DNA of 64,000 nucleotides from Roseofilum acuticapitatum BLCC-M154 (lineage in GTDB: Bacteria > Cyanobacteriota > Cyanobacteriia > Cyanobacteriales > Desertifilaceae): assembly GCF_030068475.1 (NCBI RefSeq), contig NZ_JAQOSP010000006.1:248001-312000 (forward strand), given 5' to 3'. Positions 24,143-33,158 of the stretch are shown one piece after another. Under the pieces are notes generated by a model, which worked only from the letters and a program-made list of their open reading frames with translations, was not told where the DNA came from and made no database searches. Numbering within the stretch: position 1 is the first letter of the stretch; every line of letters begins with the position of its first letter. The position numbers and the translations under genes were made by a program.

Positions 24143-25147
24143 ATGATGAACAAGCAAAATATTGGGGTGATGCCTGTTGGTGTGTTGGGCTTTGGCGGTT
24201 TGGGACAAGCGGCAGCTAAGGTGTTGGCTCCGAAAGGGGAAATGCGGTTAACGGCAGTAGCTGACCATAAGGGCTATGCTTACAACCCAGAGGGATTAGA
24301 TGGGGATATTTGCGCTCAAGTGTATCGAGAGTCCCATACGGTGGGATATCTAGAGCCATGGGGAACTCTGAGCGATCATAGCATTGCGGACTTAATCCAA
24401 CAGGCTTCTGCTGTAGAGGGCTATTTTCTAGCGCTTCCCAATCTCCCCAATACGTTTATGGCGGATGTGGCTCGGCAATTTATCGCCTCTGGTTGGCAAG
24501 GGGTGCTGGTGGATGCGCTTAAGCGTACCAGTGCTGTAGAACAACTGCTAGAGCTACAAGAGGAGCTGCAAAAGGCTGGAATTACCTACATGACGGGATG
24601 TGGAGCAACTCCTGGTTTGCTGACTGCGGCTGCGGCTTTGGCTGCCCAAAGTTATGCTGAAGTTCACTCGTGTAAAATTACGTTTGGGGTGGGTATTGCC
24701 AACTGGGAGGCTTATCGCGCCACGATTCGCGAAGATATTGCCCATATGCCTGGCTATGATGTGGAGAAAGCTAGAGCGATGACGGATGCTGAGGTGGAGG
24801 CGCTGCTGGATAAGACTAACGGTATTCTAGCGTTAGAAAATATGGAACATGCTGATGATATTATGCTGGAATTGGCTGGAATCTGCGATCGCTCCTGTGT
24901 TTCTGTCGGCGGTGTTGTCGATACCCGCAACCCCAAAAAACCCCTCAGCACCAACGTCCAAATCACCGGACGCACCTTTGAAGGCAAAATCTCCACCCAT
25001 ACCTTCACTCTAGGGGATGAAACCAGCATGGCCGCGAATGTTTGCGGCCCAGCCTTTGGTTATCTCAAAGCTGGAATTTCCTTACACCGTCGCGGTATTC
25101 ACGGACTGTTCACGGCGGCTGAAGTGATGCCCCAATTTGTCCGCTAG
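24143..25147 (+). CDS. Saccharopine-dehydrogenase-like NAD(P)-binding oxidoreductase
   Basis: 334 residues from the [11 protein letters not shown] start; an ATG 30 bp earlier is also open but has no proper ribosome-binding spacing. A Rossmann motif [16 protein letters not shown] lies at the N-terminus. The segments [20 protein letters not shown] and [18 protein letters not shown] are typical of a cyanobacterial family annotated as saccharopine-dehydrogenase-like. The substrate is unknown, and lysine metabolism is not implied. The gene is single and divergent from the DUF2997 operon. The middle, from about residue 90 to 110 ([13 protein letters not shown]), reads as a classic nucleotide-binding beta-alpha-beta unit. 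Confidence 0.8.
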   Translation: MMNKQNIGVMPVGVLGFGGLGQAAAKVLAPKGEMRLTAVADHKGYAYNPEGLDGDICAQVYRESHTVGYLEPWGTLSDHSIADLIQQASAVEGYFLALPNLPNTFMADVARQFIASGWQGVLVDALKRTSAVEQLLELQEELQKAGITYMTGCGATPGLLTAAAALAAQSYAEVHSCKITFGVGIANWEAYRATIREDIAHMPGYDVEKARAMTDAEVEALLDKTNGILALENMEHADDIMLELAGICDRSCVSVGGVVDTRNPKKPLSTNVQITGRTFEGKISTHTFTLGDETSMAANVCGPAFGYLKAGISLHRRGIHGLFTAAEVMPQFVR

Positions 25148-25295
25148 ATGAGAATTGTGTCTCTACCCGATACAAGGGTAGAGCCTAAGATTGCTCTACT
25201 CGATCCATGTTATCCATTAGACAATGGGTAAGGTGGGCAGTGCCCACCCTACTTGATACCCCTCTTTTTCACAAAGTGACAGAAGAGGGGTAAGC

Positions 25296-26765
25296 CTAAT
25301 TTGATTGTAAGAGCAGGTTATTCTTGCTCACTTGAACGTTTTGGGGGAGTTGCCATTGAATATAGCGCAGGCGATCGCCTCCGGGTAGGGGAATCTCTTG
25401 TATTTGAAGATTTGCGGGTGAATTCGCTAAGATTTTAGAATCAAATAGCACTAAAGTGTTAACTCTCGGATCGAGGAAAGCCAAATCTTCAGTCAAGATC
25501 ATGCTTAAATCCGCAGAGAAATAGTCCCGAAAATAATAGGAGACTAACCGTGCATATTGACCACTGGAGAGAACTGTAGTGCTGGAGGGGGGAAAGGTTT
25601 GCTCAATGACTTCTAGTCGCTGTTGCACAAATCGATCGTAGTCCTGGAGACTTGTCCAGGTGCGCCATTGGGTCGGCCCCCAGATGAAGAGTAAACTATT
25701 ACAGAGGATAAAGCTGACCACCCAGAGTTTTAGGGTTTGGGGCGATCGCCAACGGTTTTGTTCTACATACCCATTCAGCACTAAGGCTGCCAGTAAAATC
25801 ACAACCGGCATAACGGTATAACTATGGCCTTGGCGTTGGAAGTGGACAAAGGTGAGATAGAAGACGCTGGGAAAGCACCAGAGCAGAATCGCTTGGGTGC
25901 GCCAGTCGCGGATGGGGAGGGGAGGCAGTCGGAAGCGACGAGCGGTAACCCAACCCAGTAAGGGTATCGTAACAAACCCTAGGGTCATCACTAGGGTATA
26001 GAGCCATAACCGTAGATTAGAGATGATTTCTTGTATACTGTCACTATCTTCAAGATGGCGGTCTAACCAGGTTTGAATGGCGATCGCATAGGCATCTAAA
26101 CCGCCAGAGAGAATTAAGAGAGGAATTCCCCAAAGCAAAACCCCGATCGCCCCCATACCCAAGGCTAAGATGATCTCTGTTGCTCCATAGCGTTTCTCGC
26201 GCCAGGCTAACCCTGTAGCTACACTCCAGAGGGGAAAGAGGAAAATGGGAGTATTGGGACGGATACCCCCAGATAATCCTAAGAGGAGCGCCGAAAGCAA
26301 CAGAGCGCGATGATTCCCATTTCGGGTATGATGACAGGCGATCGCAATCAGAGTTACCCAAGCGAGTTCTAGGGTGTAGGATAATCCCACTTCGCTGTAA
26401 AACCAAATCAGGGGACTCGATAGCATCAGTAACGCTGCGATCCAGCCCACTGTGCGATTAAACCAGAGGTTGCCTAAAACATAAATGGCACAGGTGGCGA
26501 TCGCCATGGCGATAATATTCACCATCACCAAACTTTGATTGGCATCCTTGAACCAAAGGTTTAATAAACGAGCCGATAAAATCAGGACGATAAATGTACC
26601 CGGAGCATGGGGTTGATGGCGTTCGAGATCGAACTCCTCCATCGCCCAAGCAAAATTAACGCTATCGTGTTCGTAGAGGATTTGACTTTGGAAGGGTAAC
26701 CGGGTGGCGATCGCCACAAGGAATAGCACTACTAAGGGCCAACGGGTTGGCAAAAAACGAGCCAT
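25296..26765 (-). CDS. GT39-like integral membrane glycosyltransferase
   Basis: 489 residues from the MARFLPTRWPLVVL start, with about ten or more hydrophobic helices. The first loop carries the acidic pair LYEHDSVNFAWAME, in the position where GT39/PMT/ArnT enzymes hold their catalytic Asp and bind a lipid-linked sugar donor. RHQPHAPGTF in the same loop resembles the H-x-P-G element. The C-terminal soluble part is periplasmic and short. It should transfer a sugar from a polyprenyl-phosphate donor to a protein or lipid outside the membrane. No partner is adjacent; a second PMT-like gene is at 44698. Confidence 0.82.
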   Translation of the reverse strand: MARFLPTRWPLVVLFLVAIATRLPFQSQILYEHDSVNFAWAMEEFDLERHQPHAPGTFIVLILSARLLNLWFKDANQSLVMVNIIAMAIATCAIYVLGNLWFNRTVGWIAALLMLSSPLIWFYSEVGLSYTLELAWVTLIAIACHHTRNGNHRALLLSALLLGLSGGIRPNTPIFLFPLWSVATGLAWREKRYGATEIILALGMGAIGVLLWGIPLLILSGGLDAYAIAIQTWLDRHLEDSDSIQEIISNLRLWLYTLVMTLGFVTIPLLGWVTARRFRLPPLPIRDWRTQAILLWCFPSVFYLTFVHFQRQGHSYTVMPVVILLAALVLNGYVEQNRWRSPQTLKLWVVSFILCNSLLFIWGPTQWRTWTSLQDYDRFVQQRLEVIEQTFPPSSTTVLSSGQYARLVSYYFRDYFSADLSMILTEDLAFLDPRVNTLVLFDSKILANSPANLQIQEIPLPGGDRLRYIQWQLPQNVQVSKNNLLLQSN

Positions 26766-26841
26766 AGGATTTTCGAGCAAGGCAGAAGATCGGGTATTAT
26801 CCTATCTTCTCATCGGCTTGCTGACAAAGCATGAACGAGAG

Positions 26842-27399
26842 TTAGACTTTCTGGAAAATATAGGGCCCCAACATTGCACCCCAGAGAGATTGGCCGGTTT
26901 CGGGATCGACTCCGCGATCGTAACTTTTAAAGCGATCGGAACTCACCTCAAAACCCAGTACCACTTGTCGCGTTTTGCCCTCATATTCAAAGGTACAAAT
27001 CGCATCAGTAGGAGGTTTAGCGATAAAGGTTTGCTCCTGCTGAGTAACATTGAGGGTGCAACCGGGTAAGGGAATTAAATCGGATGGGGACAACCGACTG
27101 AGTTGAGTCGGGTTACTTCCTGCTCCCCGAAACCGTCCCGGATCTTTGAACTGTCGATATTCTACTTGCCATTCTTGGGGCGATGGGGTAGGATGCAACA
27201 CCATCACCCGTTGGCGATAGGGTTGACTTAGGTTAACTTTGGGTGCTTGTTCGGCAAATAAGGCAAAACACCCCTCAACTAAAAAGGGTAAGGGTTGATG
27301 CCATACTTTTAAATGGACATACCAAGCGGGTTGATCTAAGGCTTGTTCCCGATTTTCCCATGTGCCGGATAACTGATCCGCCAATTGACTTAAAGACAT
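26842..27399 (-). CDS. cpcT: CpcT/CpeT-family phycobilin:phycobiliprotein lyase
   Basis: 185 residues of the CpcT/CpeT family, a ten-stranded beta-barrel chaperone. Recognised from LADQLSGTWENREQALDQP, the CFALFAEQAPKVNLSQPYRQ segment and the C-terminal SYDRGVDPETGQSLWGAMLG. CpcT attaches phycocyanobilin to Cys153 of phycocyanin beta; CpeT does the same for phycoerythrobilin, and sequence alone here does not separate them firmly. Length matches the family. It stands in a same-strand run with DUF29 (33 bp downstream). Confidence 0.82.
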   Translation of the reverse strand: MSLSQLADQLSGTWENREQALDQPAWYVHLKVWHQPLPFLVEGCFALFAEQAPKVNLSQPYRQRVMVLHPTPSPQEWQVEYRQFKDPGRFRGAGSNPTQLSRLSPSDLIPLPGCTLNVTQQEQTFIAKPPTDAICTFEYEGKTRQVVLGFEVSSDRFKSYDRGVDPETGQSLWGAMLGPYIFQKV

Positions 27400-27432
27400 T
27401 GTGCCTGTTGAGTGAGTTCTCTTCTGGCTATT

Positions 27433-27864
27433 TTAACCTTCAGCAAACCAGTCTTCATCGATCGCCTGGGACAAGCTGATTTGGGCATTTTCGGGTAAGT
27501 CAAAGAGCTTAGAGACGGATTTGAGCGCCACTGAATAGGCTTTATCGTACATCAGGGGGAGCTGCGATCGCAAACTCGGACTATCTTCGAGACGAGCTTC
27601 AATTTGCGCCCGAAAATTGACGATTTCTGCTGACCAATGATGGCCACAGCGCTCTTTTTCTGCTTGCCAATATTTCAGTTTGAGTAAATGCTCTAAAAGC
27701 CGCGTGAGTAAACTGATGACCGCTCGTTTATCATTTTTGCCCATACTTTCGAGTTCTTCAATCAAGTTATCCCAATCAATTTGATCGAAATCTCGATTTC
27801 GCAAAGCTTCTACTGTTTCTTGTAGCCATTGATGATAATCTCGATCGTACAAGCTAGAAATCAT
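27433..27864 (-). CDS. DUF29 family protein
   Basis: 143 residues starting MISSLYDRDYHQWLQETVEA. The DUF29 hallmarks are present: IDWDNLIEELESMGKNDKRA and LLEHLLKLKYWQ. The family is all-alpha, abundant and often multicopy in cyanobacteria, of unknown function, with some members near toxin-antitoxin or transposon genes. Here it sits alone on the minus strand, 36 bp from the divergent exonuclease gene. Confidence 0.88.
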   Translation of the reverse strand: MISSLYDRDYHQWLQETVEALRNRDFDQIDWDNLIEELESMGKNDKRAVISLLTRLLEHLLKLKYWQAEKERCGHHWSAEIVNFRAQIEARLEDSPSLRSQLPLMYDKAYSVALKSVSKLFDLPENAQISLSQAIDEDWFAEG

Positions 27865-27900
27865 AGTTGAGTTTCCCCCTATCGATCCAAACCATTGGTT

Positions 27901-28461
27901 ATGCCCAAACTCGATCAAATTATTGTCATTGATATTGAAGCCACTTGTTGGCGCAAACAACCCCCTCCAGGTCAGGAACATGAAATTATTGAAGTGGGAA
28001 TTGCCACTCTAGATTTAAAGTTATGCCAACCCTTAGAAAAGGAAAGTCTTTTAGTTAAGCCAGAAGTTTCAACCGTCAGCGAGTTCTGTACTCAGTTGAC
28101 GACTTTAACTCAAGAACAAGTGGATGGCGGTATGAGTTTTAAGCAAGCGTGCGATCGCCTCCGCAAACAGTATGGCACGGCTAACCGAGTTTGGGCTAGT
28201 TATGGCAATTATGACCGCACTCAGTTTGAGAGGCAATGCCAAGCCCGTCAAGTCCCCTATCCTTTTAGCACTCGACATATTAATATTAAAACTTGGTTGG
28301 CCATTGCCTACGGTTTACCGAAAGAAGTGGGGATGGCACAAGCTTTAGAATTGCTCAATCTGCCTCTGATGGGAACTCACCATCGAGGGGTAGATGATGC
28401 CTGGAATATTGCCCATATTCTCGCCCATTTGATCCAAGGATATCGAAATGACGATCGCTGA
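27901..28461 (+). CDS. DEDDh 3'-5' exonuclease (ERI-1/KapD-like)
   Basis: 186 residues. ExoI motif VIDIEATCW (the D-x-E pair), ExoII GNYDRTQFERQC (Asp) and ExoIII HHRGVDDAWNIAHIL (His and Asp) give a complete DEDDh catalytic set. Proteins of this ERI-1-like class trim the 3' ends of RNA. The start is at ATG 27901; a TTG two codons earlier is unlikely. The last 14 bp overlap the start of menE, so the genes are co-translated, although there is no known functional tie. Confidence 0.88.
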   Translation: MPKLDQIIVIDIEATCWRKQPPPGQEHEIIEVGIATLDLKLCQPLEKESLLVKPEVSTVSEFCTQLTTLTQEQVDGGMSFKQACDRLRKQYGTANRVWASYGNYDRTQFERQCQARQVPYPFSTRHINIKTWLAIAYGLPKEVGMAQALELLNLPLMGTHHRGVDDAWNIAHILAHLIQGYRNDDR

Positions 28462-29890
28462 TTTAGTGAAATCCTTTGATCTCATCTGTCCTCAGTGCGA
28501 TCGCCTTTATCCCCTATTCTGGGACAAGGTTCAGCATCTGCGCGATTATGCCACACCCCCCAGACTGCTGCTCAATGAAGCTGAACCCGTATCGTTTCTG
28601 GCAGGGTTTTTCGCTGCGGTTTCCACCCAAACCCCAGTGTTTTTGGGTAACCCCCAGTGGAAAACCTCAGAATGGCAACAAGTTTGGCAACAGGTGCAAC
28701 CCCAACTCATTTGGGGAAAGGTTCCCTGTTCATCGGTAGAAGCACCGCCCCCTCCTCCCTTTCCTGGTAGGGTAATGATTGCTACGGGGGGATCGTCGGG
28801 AAAGATACGCTTTGCCATGCATACCTGGGAAACACTGGGCGCTTCAGTTGCAGGGTTTTCCAGCTATTTTAACGGTGCAGAATGCAGGATTTTTGATCCC
28901 CCTAAATCCCCCTTAAAAAGGGGGACTGATGAAGTCGTTTGCGATCCCCCTAAATCCCCCTTTTTAAGGGGGACTGATGAATCTGATGCTATTCACTGCT
29001 GTTGCACCCTTCCCCTCTATCATGTCAGTGGACTGATGCAAGTGATGCGAACCTTGCTCACTGGGGGAACTCTCGCCCTTTTGCCTTATGCATCTCTCAC
29101 CGGTTCCCTGCCCTTTGATCCGCAATATTACTTTCTTTCCCTGGTTCCCACCCAACTCAAGCGCTTGTTATCCCAGTCTTGTGCTAATTTGTCTCAATTT
29201 CGGGCGGTGTTGTTGGGGGGTGCGCCTGCTTGGCCGGCATTGCTGCAAGAGGCAAAAGCGGCTAAAATCCCTGTGGCACTGACCTATGGGATGACGGAAA
29301 CGGCATCGCAAGTGGCGACGCTGAAACCCGATCGCTTTTTTGCGGGGAATATCACTTGCGGGCAATGTTTACCCCATGCTCAGATTACCATTCAGGATGA
29401 CTGGGGAAATCCCTTATCGGTGATGCAACCGGGGCGAGTGGCGATCGCCTCTTCCTCCCTCGCTTTAGGTTATTTTCCCCATTCTTTTCCCGGCGATCGC
29501 CCCTTCTTGACGGATGATATTGGTTATTTTGATCACCAAAATGATCTGTATATCCTCGGTCGCCACAGTCAGACGATCATCACCGGCGGCGAAAAAGTCT
29601 TTCCCCAGGAAATCGAAGCTGCAATTCTGGCCACACAACAGGTAAAGGATGTAGCCGTAATCGGCATTCCCGATCCAGACTGGGGCGAACGGGTTGTAGC
29701 GGTGTATGTGCCCAAGAATAATAGCGTAACTTTAGAGACTTTAGAAGAGACTCTAAAAGAGGCGATCGCCCCCCATCTGAGCCGTTACAAGCACCCCAAA
29801 ACCTGGCTTGCAGTCGAGCAACTGCCCCGCTCTCGCCAAGGCAAACTCAATCCAGCCACCTTACGCGACCTTATACTGAGTAATGAGTAA
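28448..29890 (+). CDS. menE: 2-succinylbenzoate-CoA ligase MenE with an in-frame repeat insertion
   Basis: 480-residue adenylate-forming enzyme that activates o-succinylbenzoate to its CoA ester in phylloquinone synthesis. The P-loop-like motif ATGGSSGKIRFAMHTW, YGMTETASQ, DIGYFD, LGRHSQTIITGGEKVFP and the C-terminal lysine motif SRQGKLNP are all present. Residues 150-179 (DPPKSPLKRGTDE twice, with a V/C spacer) are encoded by two copies of the dispersed GATCCCCCTAAATCCCC repeat, inserted in frame between the P-loop region and LPLYHVSG. The rest of the fold is normal, so activity is likely retained if the loop is solvent-exposed. Confidence in the family is high; MenE identity rests on length and motif spacing. 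Confidence 0.85.
   Translation: MTIADLVKSFDLICPQCDRLYPLFWDKVQHLRDYATPPRLLLNEAEPVSFLAGFFAAVSTQTPVFLGNPQWKTSEWQQVWQQVQPQLIWGKVPCSSVEAPPPPPFPGRVMIATGGSSGKIRFAMHTWETLGASVAGFSSYFNGAECRIFDPPKSPLKRGTDEVVCDPPKSPFLRGTDESDAIHCCCTLPLYHVSGLMQVMRTLLTGGTLALLPYASLTGSLPFDPQYYFLSLVPTQLKRLLSQSCANLSQFRAVLLGGAPAWPALLQEAKAAKIPVALTYGMTETASQVATLKPDRFFAGNITCGQCLPHAQITIQDDWGNPLSVMQPGRVAIASSSLALGYFPHSFPGDRPFLTDDIGYFDHQNDLYILGRHSQTIITGGEKVFPQEIEAAILATQQVKDVAVIGIPDPDWGERVVAVYVPKNNSVTLETLEETLKEAIAPHLSRYKHPKTWLAVEQLPRSRQGKLNPATLRDLILSNE
28895..28984 (+). repeat. Two dispersed palindromic repeats inserted in frame in menE
   Basis: Two units 48 bp apart (about 28895-28931 and 28943-28979), each GATCCCCCTAAATCCCCC followed by the reverse-complement-like AGGGGGACTGATGA. 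Each is a hairpin and encodes DPPKSP..RGTDE. The same element is intergenic at 7260 and 35554. Translation through the element without a stop is notable. Confidence 0.85.
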
Positions 29891-29904
29891 TGAGTAATGA
29901 GTAA

Positions 29905-29995
29905 ATCAAGTCCGGTTAAAGGGTGAAGAAGCGGGCAAGATGCCCGCACTCCTCTAATCCCTTGATATTACTGGAGTGGGAGCGTCTCGCTCCCT
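29905..29995. repeat. Mosaic palindromic repeat (degenerate copy of the TATCAAGTCCG MITE family)
   Basis: Contains CGGGCAAGATGCCCG and GGGAGCGTCTCGCTCCC hairpins and one ATCAAGTCCGG end. It is related to 34665-34893, 40231-40350 and 51014-51182. It occupies the spacer between menE and the convergent small gene. Confidence 0.75.
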
Positions 29996-30016
29996 AAATT
30001 TTGAATTAACTATTCA

Positions 30017-30355
30017 TTATTCATGGACAGGCGCTTGAGAATACTCTTGGGTATAAACTTGCTGCCACAAATACTTCACATAAGACTTCGTAGCAGGAAG
30101 CAATTGCCCCTGAGTTGCTAAATCCGTCGCCGTGCGGTCTAAAATCCGTAAATCTATCGGACTAAGCCGTTTCCGTCGGCTGCTTGAAGATAGAAGCCAA
30201 ACCAGCTTGTACATCGTGCTAGGATCTCTGGTCAAATTTGGATTTGACCAAGCCAACGCCAAGGTACTCTGGGAATCGCGATCCGATAATCTCTCGGTCT
30301 GATCCCAGTATCCTCGATCGCGGAGTTGCTGGTAAAACGATTGTTCAATTGTCAT
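30017..30355 (-). CDS. Conserved hypothetical protein
   Basis: 112 residues starting MTIEQSFYQQLRDRGYWDQ. Not a family I can name. It is mainly helical and hydrophilic, with no membrane segment and a basic patch SSSRRKRLSP. The C-terminal part KSYVKYLWQQVYTQEYSQ has an amphipathic helix. Lone gene between menE and the EcfT gene. The start was chosen at the internal ATG because the first 7 residues upstream look non-coding. The 288-bp region beyond its start, before the EcfT gene, contains a partial GCGC hairpin (near 30611) but no gene. Confidence 0.65.
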   Translation of the reverse strand: MTIEQSFYQQLRDRGYWDQTERLSDRDSQSTLALAWSNPNLTRDPSTMYKLVWLLSSSSRRKRLSPIDLRILDRTATDLATQGQLLPATKSYVKYLWQQVYTQEYSQAPVHE

Positions 30356-30643
30356 AGGGCAATTCCCTTCTAGCAATCCCCTGTGGCAACCTGACCAGGG
30401 GCATGTATGGATAATCTTAACAATTTATTAATATTTTAGCAACGAATCTACACGAATCTAGCCAGCATTTCTCTAGTATGCGAGACGCTCGCACTCCTGA
30501 TAGATACTCACTGGACGACTTGAGACTAAAAAATAGAAATAATGGCCCCTGAACAGTATAACTAAGTAGTGGCTCTGATATTTTTCGCCCCTACTGCTTG
30601 TGCCTAGGGCAAAGCGCTGTATTTATTCTTACTGTATGCCAAA

Positions 30644-31534
30644 ATGGATTTACTGCGATCGCTCCCCATTGGTCTTTATCTCGAAAACCCTACCACCTGG
30701 TTACATCGGCTCGATCCTAGAGTCAAACTGATTTGGTTAATCAGTTTTCTGGCGATCCCCGTCCTGGCAAGTACCCCCTTTCGTCTGATCCTGGTGGGTT
30801 GCCTGATTGCTATTACCCTCACCACATCTATCCCCTTGCGGGTACTCAAACAACAACTGGGATGGTTGTTGATGCTCGGAAGTCTGATCGTCTTAATTAC
30901 TATTGTGGCTCCGGATGGGTTAACGGTGGTTCATCAACCTAGGTTACCGGCGATCGAGGATACTTTAGCGCAACCGACATCCTATCGCTATACCCTACTC
31001 ACCCTTAATCTGGGATTTAGTCAGTTAACGATTACCCGGTTATCTCTGGATCTGGGTTTACGTTTAGGTAGTTTGATTTTTACCGTAATTTATAGTACGG
31101 GTCTTTTCCTGCTCACCACTGCGCCCGAAGAAGTGACAGCCGCCCTAGAAGCTTGGATGTCTCCCCTGAAACGGTGGGGAGTCCCGGTAACAGAAATCAC
31201 TCTAACTCTAACCCTCTCCCTGCGGTTTATTGCTCTAGTGCTGGAAGAGGTGCAAAATTTAATTCGCTCCATTAATACCCGCGCCATTAACTGGAAGAAG
31301 TTGGGCTTAAAGCGCTCTTCGCAAGTCTGGTTACTGGTGGTGGAGCGACTGCTCGAAAATTTGCTGCTTAGAGCGGCTCAAATTTCCAGCGCTATGGATG
31401 TGCGAGGCTTTACCCAACCCCATGAGCATAAGGTGGAATGGTATCAGTTTCAGTGGCGGCTCTGGGATGGAGTGGCTCTGCTCAGTTTAGGGGGGTTATG
31501 GTTAGCTCGTTTGATTTGGGGGCAAATGAGTTGA
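30644..31534 (+). CDS. ecfT: Energy-coupling factor transporter T-component (CbiQ/EcfT family)
   Basis: 296 residues with about six transmembrane helices. It has the family N-terminus HRLDPRVKLIWLISFLAI and the two coupling motifs of EcfT proteins: TRAINWKKLGL and SAMDVRGFTQP (ARG-like). The T-component links a vitamin- or metal-specific S-subunit to the ATPases. Neither ATPase nor S-component is adjacent, which fits shared-module ECF transporters. Substrate cannot be told. Alone on the plus strand, in front of the pipX operon. Confidence 0.85.
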   Translation: MDLLRSLPIGLYLENPTTWLHRLDPRVKLIWLISFLAIPVLASTPFRLILVGCLIAITLTTSIPLRVLKQQLGWLLMLGSLIVLITIVAPDGLTVVHQPRLPAIEDTLAQPTSYRYTLLTLNLGFSQLTITRLSLDLGLRLGSLIFTVIYSTGLFLLTTAPEEVTAALEAWMSPLKRWGVPVTEITLTLTLSLRFIALVLEEVQNLIRSINTRAINWKKLGLKRSSQVWLLVVERLLENLLLRAAQISSAMDVRGFTQPHEHKVEWYQFQWRLWDGVALLSLGGLWLARLIWGQMS

Positions 31535-31894
31535 GGTTGAAGGTCAAACCTGAAAAAAAGATTAATTTATTTGAACTCAGATTCAGTTCGAGAAAACATC
31601 TACATCAAGTGACCATCTTTTGGTAGAGTAAAGTAGACTTGCACAAGACAATAGACTATGGAATTTGAAAACCTATCAAAGTCCATAGGCATTGAGTCAC
31701 CCATGGAATCTAGAACGGTTCGCAAGGGCAGGATTCATTTGAGGTGAAACGGATTGAGGCAGTCATTATTGGGTCAAGTCAGTCTGCTTCATTTCATATC
31801 CTGTTCCCAGGATGCCAAAAATTTCCTCTCCTTTTGTTCAAAGTGAACAGTTTGAGCCGTTATCCCCCATTTTTTCACCCCAGTGTTAATGTGA
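31535..31894. other. Leader region upstream of pipX
   Basis: 360 bp with no supported gene. It should contain the pipX promoter. Some weak inverted sequences are present, but no clear NtcA site (GTAN8TAC) was found by eye. A long leader may carry regulatory structure. Confidence 0.4.
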
Positions 31895-32164
31895 ATGTCT
31901 GGCGAAACTTATCTGAGTCATCCTACATTTGGTTTATTGTTTAGGGTTTGTGTGATTGAAGATCGTAAAGAACTCTTCACTACGTTATATGCCCAACGGT
32001 TGTTTTTTGTTGTGATCGCTAGTCCAGAAGGACTCAAGTTTGAGTCGGTAACACGAGGAGAAGCTCGGATCATGTTAGAAAATCGCCTGCGATCGCTGCG
32101 GCGGGAAGGTAAGCTTTCCCTGTATGATGAGTTAATGGCGGTTCATAAGCGAACGTTCCAATGA
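31895..32164 (+). CDS. pipX: PipX, PII-interacting coactivator of NtcA
   Basis: 89 residues. The N-terminus SGETYLSHPTFGLLFRVC and EDRKELFTTLYAQRLFFVV match PipX, a Tudor-like domain with a helical tail. PipX is shuttled between PII (GlnB) and the global nitrogen regulator NtcA according to ADP/ATP and 2-oxoglutarate, so it couples carbon/nitrogen status to transcription. The stop overlaps the pipY start by 4 bp (ATGA), the conserved cyanobacterial operon arrangement. Length matches the family. Confidence 0.95.
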   Translation: MSGETYLSHPTFGLLFRVCVIEDRKELFTTLYAQRLFFVVIASPEGLKFESVTRGEARIMLENRLRSLRREGKLSLYDELMAVHKRTFQ

Positions 32165-32841
32165 CTGATTTAGAGAACTCGATGGCAGATCGGATCGATC
32201 GGATTCGCTCAACACTTCCCGATCGCGTGCGTCTGATCGCAGTAAGTAAAACGGTTTCGAGCGATCGCATTCGGGAAGCGTATGCTGCCGGAATTCGAGA
32301 TTTTGGCGAAAGTCGTATCCCAGAGAGTCTCCACAAGCAAGAAGAACTGAAGGACTTAACCGATATTACCTGGCACTTCATCGGCCATTTACAAAGTAAT
32401 AAGGCGAAAAAGGCGATCGCCAGTTTTGGCTGGATTCATTCAGTAGACTCCCTAAAACTCGCCCAACAGCTCAATGAATTAGCCCAAAGCTTAGAGACAA
32501 AACCGAAAATTTGTCTGCAAGTGAAAATCGCCCCCGATCCCCAGAAATTTGGTTGGAGTGTTCCAGAACTGCTCCATGACTTGCCGATTCTGGATCGCTG
32601 CGATCGCTTGGATATTCAAGGACTAATGTCTATTGCGCCCTTGGGACTAAATTCAGAAGAGACTTATGAACTTTTCCGACAAACCGCAGAATTAGCTGAT
32701 AAAATTAAACAACAAGATTGGTCAAATCTTCAAATGCGCCACCTATCCATGGGCATGTCAGCAGATTATCCCCTGGCGATCCAAGCAGGAGCCACCCTGA
32801 TCCGTCTGGGAACCACCCTCTTTGGGCAACGACATCCCTAA
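32161..32841 (+). CDS. pipY: PipY, YggS/PLPBP family pyridoxal-phosphate-binding protein
   Basis: 226 residues of the PLPBP family, a TIM barrel like alanine racemase without the C-terminal domain. The PLP lysine lies in IAVSKTVSSDRI. GIRDFGESRIPESL, HFIGHLQSNKAKK and the phosphate-binding MGMSADYPLAIQAGATLIR are intact. The protein keeps PLP homeostasis and amino/keto acid balance and acts genetically with PipX. The overlap with pipX means coupled translation. Confidence 0.95.
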   Translation: MTDLENSMADRIDRIRSTLPDRVRLIAVSKTVSSDRIREAYAAGIRDFGESRIPESLHKQEELKDLTDITWHFIGHLQSNKAKKAIASFGWIHSVDSLKLAQQLNELAQSLETKPKICLQVKIAPDPQKFGWSVPELLHDLPILDRCDRLDIQGLMSIAPLGLNSEETYELFRQTAELADKIKQQDWSNLQMRHLSMGMSADYPLAIQAGATLIRLGTTLFGQRHP

Positions 32842-33158
32842 AAGATCTCAAGATCCGCAAAATAGTGATTCGCCGGTAAAAGCCATTGTCAGTATTCCCT
32901 CATCTTCATGAACAGCCCCTTAAAACTTGAGTGCCCTATAGTTGCTCAGACTCCAGATAGAAGAAGCCTGACATTAGTGACAATGGACAATCCCATCTAC
33001 TCCGGAAAGCGCTCCCTCTGCGATCGCCAAGGCTACGGAAACCAGCTCGCTGGAGCCATCAATTTACAATTGATGCAAGAAAATGGAAGCTTTCTTGCTA
33101 GACTGCATGGTGGGTAATTAGAAGATCTCAGTACCAGGATAAGGAGGTTCTATCAACG
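32842..33158. other. Intergenic region before sepF
   Basis: 317 bp. A 69-codon open frame (32908-33117) lacks a ribosome-binding site and family features, so it is not called. A strong AAGGAGG ribosome-binding sequence near 33141-33147 serves sepF. It probably holds a sepF promoter. Confidence 0.5.

Noticed and set aside
32908-33117. 69-codon frame before sepF
   Set aside because: No ribosome-binding site, no family pattern; it lies in the probable promoter region.
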